Assembly (NCBI GenBank): GCA_964636675.1
Contig: CAZWUO010000181.1
Coordinates: 1-7,661, forward strand
Direction of reading: 5' to 3'
Source of the DNA: JALUUH01 sp964636675
GTDB taxonomy: Bacteria > Pseudomonadota > Gammaproteobacteria > S012-40
Length of the DNA: 7,661 nt
Under the pieces are notes generated by a model that saw only the letters and a program-made list of their open reading frames with translations, did not search any database and was not told the DNA's origin. This document shows positions 4,822 to 7,661 of the stretch, piece by piece (position 1 is the first letter of the stretch; the number at the start of each line of letters is the position of its first letter). Made by a program: the position numbers and the translations under genes.

Positions 4822-7661
4822 TTAATTACATGCCGCCGGAGGAGCCACGTCACATTGCCAAATACGTAAATGAATGGGGTTATACAGATAGTGCTCATCC
4901 AAGGGGCCAACGGGGAGACCATCAATACCCAATGGATTGCTGTTAAACTGTACCACATCGCCAAATATCGGATGGCTTAAGCCGACCTTTATCCACACCA
5001 TATTATTGGCGGTATCTTGCCAGTAAGTCTGCCCTGCCGAATCAATCACCGCCTGATGACTGCCTACCATCGCGTAATCATGTTTACTCGCCCAACTGCC
5101 CGCGCCCGCGTGGGTGTCGGTGATGTAATGCACATAGTCATAAGTAGAAATGAAAACCCGTGCCGCGACACTGCCGGAGTAACGTATGCCCACAACAAAG
5201 GTATCACTGGTTTGGAACATATTCTCGATCGAAACCGCCACATCAGTCGGTATCGTCGATTCTGGGAAATCCAGCCGGTAGATACCGCCAGGGCGCGCCG
5301 CAAAGTGGCGCATATGCCCTAAGAGCCAACCCGATCCCGCGCCGTCGACCTGCCAATTACCCACTTCGACATTAGGATCATTATCGGCATAACGTATCAC
5401 ATCGATTGCCATCAAGTCGTCGTAAGGCGCATTATCCTTGTCCAGAATAAATTGATCGAGGCCGTAATACGTTCCATCACAACTGCTAGCACCGGGGTGA
5501 TTCTCAGGGCCGGAGTTTTGCAACGGATTGCAAGTGGCTCCATGCGTCAAGAACGGCAGGTTATACACATTCCAACGGCCTGCCGTGCCCCAAATTCCGT
5601 TAGGATCCCACAGCGCACTGCTAAAAACATAATGGGTAAACCCTTGCGCGAAGTTGAATGGCATGTTTTCAGCGGTGGCCGGATCACTGCGAAAACCCGG
5701 CGCCGTATTGATCAATAGGTTATTCGGATTGCGAATATGACCCTTTTCAACGCCGCGAATATAATAGTCATCCGTGGCAAACGCGCCACTGGTTTTGCCC
5801 ACCACCGCCGGGAAGTTAAGCACGATGTTTTCGCGCATATCAAAGGCACTGTGATAGGTCGCAAAAGCAGTCGGCGGATAATTGCGGGTATCGTTGGCAT
5901 TGTTTAAGCTCGTGCCCACCAACAATGAGCGCGTAATCAAACCGCGTGCGCCAGAGCCGGAAAAAAACTTGCCTTCGCTGTCCGCCGAGACAAACTCTGC
6001 AAAGGTCGGCCAGAAGACTCGATCCCAAAAATTACCAGCCCCTTGATTTTTCCACAGCTTCCAACCTGTGATGGTGAACGGGCGAAAGTTGTCAAAAGGA
6101 TACGTGGTATTCGCGCCCTCATCATTGGTTGAAAAATATTGGCCTTCTGCGGTATTGCCGGCATCGTCAATTGCAAACCGATCAAACATTACTCCCCTGC
6201 TGCGATTAGAGTGCATGGTATTGCCATCAAAATCGCCAAACCGTAGACGATTAGGCCGCATATCTACCACCGCACTAGGGCCGCTGGGCGCATTGGGAAA
6301 CGCCATCCAGAGACCAAAACCCTGGGCATCGAGTAAAACATTATCGCGAATCGTATTATCGGGGTTTGCGGCCCAAATGCCGCTGGAACCGTTCCCAAAA
6401 TCCTGTGCACTGGTATCGTGTAATTTGAGCGCATTCGCGGCGGTTGGGTTGCGCACCCGCATCACGATATTATTTTCTATCGTATTTCGACGCTCTACCG
6501 CATCTTCAAAAAAGATCGCATGGCCGAGGATGTCATAACAAATATTATTTTGAAATTGCACACCATTGGTGGCGTGGATGGTCACACATCGGTTGCTTGA
6601 ATTGTGAATGGAACTATTCCGCACATAATGACCATCCACATCACCGAGCAACACACCCGTAGCAGCATAACTTGCACGATGCCAATGCACGGGATAACGT
6701 GCCAGTCTACCCGCCTGACCCACACGCCGAAATTCTACGCCATCGATACGCACCGTGGCATTCAGGCCATCCAACACCATGAGATGCGCGCCAAAGCCAT
6801 TGCTCTGCCAGCGCGTATCATCCACACTTTGTAGCACAATATTGCGTGTCAAATTGGCCACTTCAGCCCGTTGATCTAATACCAATGGAGTATCACCCTC
6901 GGTAGCCGGGGCCGGGGCAAGCACCGAACCGTCGGGGCTTAAAGCCATGCCCGTACTGGTCACATATTGCAGCAAACCCCAGCGCGCACTTTGTACCGGT
7001 GCGGCTACCGTCAACTGCGTATCGCTCACGGTGGTAAGTGCTAATTGCTCGGTTTGGGCGACGCCATAATAGTCGGTCGGCGCCATGATAATTTGATCAC
7101 CGACTTTCCAACCCTCCGCCTGCAATACCGTAAACTGGGTCGCATTCGATGCAATATGTCCGTCAATTTTAGTCCAGATCGTAGCGGGAGCGCTGCCGTG
7201 TAATGCCAGTTCACCGCCCATTACGATAATCCCGCGTGTGGTGTCATTCTCCTCGGGATCATCACCCGTCAGGGTTATCACTGCGTTATTCGTATAAGGC
7301 TTTGTTTCACTGCCGATGCGTAATGCGCCCTGCACGATGATCCAGTCACTGGTCAGCATGATGTCCTGATCCGCAAAAGTTAATGACCCTAGGATAGTCA
7401 AACCCGCCAATGCCGGGGTGTCCATATCCAACACGATGGCTTTGTCTACCGGGATAGTCACGTTTTCTCCCACTACCGGCAGTAAACCACCCCAAGTGGC
7501 CGGATCAGACCACAACATGCTAAGCACCTCAGTGGATTGATAGCTGATACTGAAACTGTTCGAGACCAGGTTAACATTGCTCGCCGCGTCTTGGACCACA
7601 CCCGCGTCTAAGGGACTGCAAAACAATAACTTACCGAATTTAGTATTGGATAGAAATTGAA
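4822..7661 (-). CDS. G8 domain / right-handed beta-helix protein, CEMIP/TMEM2-like (5' partial)
   Basis: The reading frame stays open to the window edge, so the true start is probably outside. A TTG at 7626 and an ATG at 7518 are in frame but have no convincing Shine-Dalgarno, and the ATG falls at the edge of the first domain. Residues are counted here from the TTG. A G8 domain spans about 38-125, starting LWSDPATWGG and continuing with short glycine-bearing beta repeats. Next comes RGIIVMGGELALHG (131-144), then a parallel beta-helix from about 257 to at least 485 with the motif GRLARYPVHWH (306-316) and repeated turns such as NSSIHNSSNRCVTIH. This order matches the animal CEMIP/TMEM2 proteins, which act in hyaluronan breakdown, and their bacterial relatives. 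The bacterial substrate is unknown; a secreted or surface polysaccharide-active role is inference. No signal peptide is visible because the N-terminus is missing. The C-terminal part (about 700-934) is beta-rich and ends in two close cysteines. The gene is convergent with nrdAB. Confidence 0.85.
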   Translation of the reverse strand, partial: QFLSNTKFGKLLFCSPLDAGVVQDAASNVNLVSNSFSISYQSTEVLSMLWSDPATWGGLLPVVGENVTIPVDKAIVLDMDTPALAGLTILGSLTFADQDIMLTSDWIIVQGALRIGSETKPYTNNAVITLTGDDPEENDTTRGIIVMGGELALHGSAPATIWTKIDGHIASNATQFTVLQAEGWKVGDQIIMAPTDYYGVAQTEQLALTTVSDTQLTVAAPVQSARWGLLQYVTSTGMALSPDGSVLAPAPATEGDTPLVLDQRAEVANLTRNIVLQSVDDTRWQSNGFGAHLMVLDGLNATVRIDGVEFRRVGQAGRLARYPVHWHRASYAATGVLLGDVDGHYVRNSSIHNSSNRCVTIHATNGVQFQNNICYDILGHAIFFEDAVERRNTIENNIVMRVRNPTAANALKLHDTSAQDFGNGSSGIWAANPDNTIRDNVLLDAQGFGLWMAFPNAPSGPSAVVDMRPNRLRFGDFDGNTMHSNRSRGVMFDRFAIDDAGNTAEGQYFSTNDEGANTTYPFDNFRPFTITGWKLWKNQGAGNFWDRVFWPTFAEFVSADSEGKFFSGSGARGLITRSLLVGTSLNNANDTRNYPPTAFATYHSAFDMRENIVLNFPAVVGKTSGAFATDDYYIRGVEKGHIRNPNNLLINTAPGFRSDPATAENMPFNFAQGFTHYVFSSALWDPNGIWGTAGRWNVYNLPFLTHGATCNPLQNSGPENHPGASSCDGTYYGLDQFILDKDNAPYDDLMAIDVIRYADNDPNVEVGNWQVDGAGSGWLLGHMRHFAARPGGIYRLDFPESTIPTDVAVSIENMFQTSDTFVVGIRYSGSVAARVFISTYDYVHYITDTHAGAGSWASKHDYAMVGSHQAVIDSAGQTYWQDTANNMVWIKVGLSHPIFGDVVQFNSNPLGIDGLPVGPLDEHYLYNPIHLRIWQCDVAPPAACN

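Noticed and set aside
4989..4997. Perfect DnaA-box consensus TTATCCACA inside the G8 gene, with a near match (TTATCCACC, minus strand) in the hairpin at 4633-4641
   Set aside because: These are isolated sites with no AT-rich unwinding region or cluster, one inside a coding sequence. There is no support for an origin or for DnaA control of nrdAB.
5017..6834. Several plus-strand open frames of 70-156 codons opposite the G8 gene
   Set aside because: They are antisense shadows of a well-supported long coding frame, have no recognisable domains and no convincing ribosome binding sites.
7624..7626. TTG as the true start of the G8 gene
   Set aside because: The frame is open upstream to the window edge, there is no clear Shine-Dalgarno, and a secreted protein would need a signal peptide that is not seen after this codon.

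Overview
This window looks like a stretch of a gammaproteobacterial chromosome of moderate GC content. The main reason is NrdA: it is long (938 aa), carries two N-terminal ATP-cones and ends in a CxxC tail, as in Pseudomonas-type class Ia enzymes. The genus cannot be decided from the sequence.

Layout: positions 1-95 hold a partial repeat related to a small transposable element found again at 4707-4813. Positions 157-601 are a dense regulatory leader. It has a sigma70-type promoter whose -10 lies inside the first of two NrdR boxes, an adenosylcobalamin (B12) riboswitch, a weak hairpin with a U-run, and a hairpin that can hide the ribosome binding site. Positions 602-4573 are nrdA and nrdB, the two subunits of class Ia ribonucleotide reductase, 42 bp apart and surely one operon. 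Positions 4574-4821 are a convergent intergenic region with a repeat-like hairpin, best placed to terminate the opposite-strand gene, and a 107-bp MITE-like element with terminal inverted repeats and a 5-bp target duplication. From 4822 to the window end, on the minus strand, is a large gene with a G8 domain and a right-handed beta-helix, related to the CEMIP/TMEM2 family. Its 5' end lies outside the window.

How it works together: NrdA and NrdB make deoxyribonucleotides using oxygen and iron but no B12. The leader suggests two checks on the operon. NrdR would repress transcription when (d)ATP is plentiful, and the riboswitch would shut off expression when B12 is plentiful. The latter makes sense only if the genome also encodes a B12-dependent class II reductase (NrdJ), which is not in this window. 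The G8 protein is convergent and shows no functional link to the nrd operon.

No defence system, CRISPR array, tRNA or rRNA was seen. The most notable features are the compact two-input leader, with one NrdR box doubling as a possible riboswitch stem, and the bacterial CEMIP-like protein.
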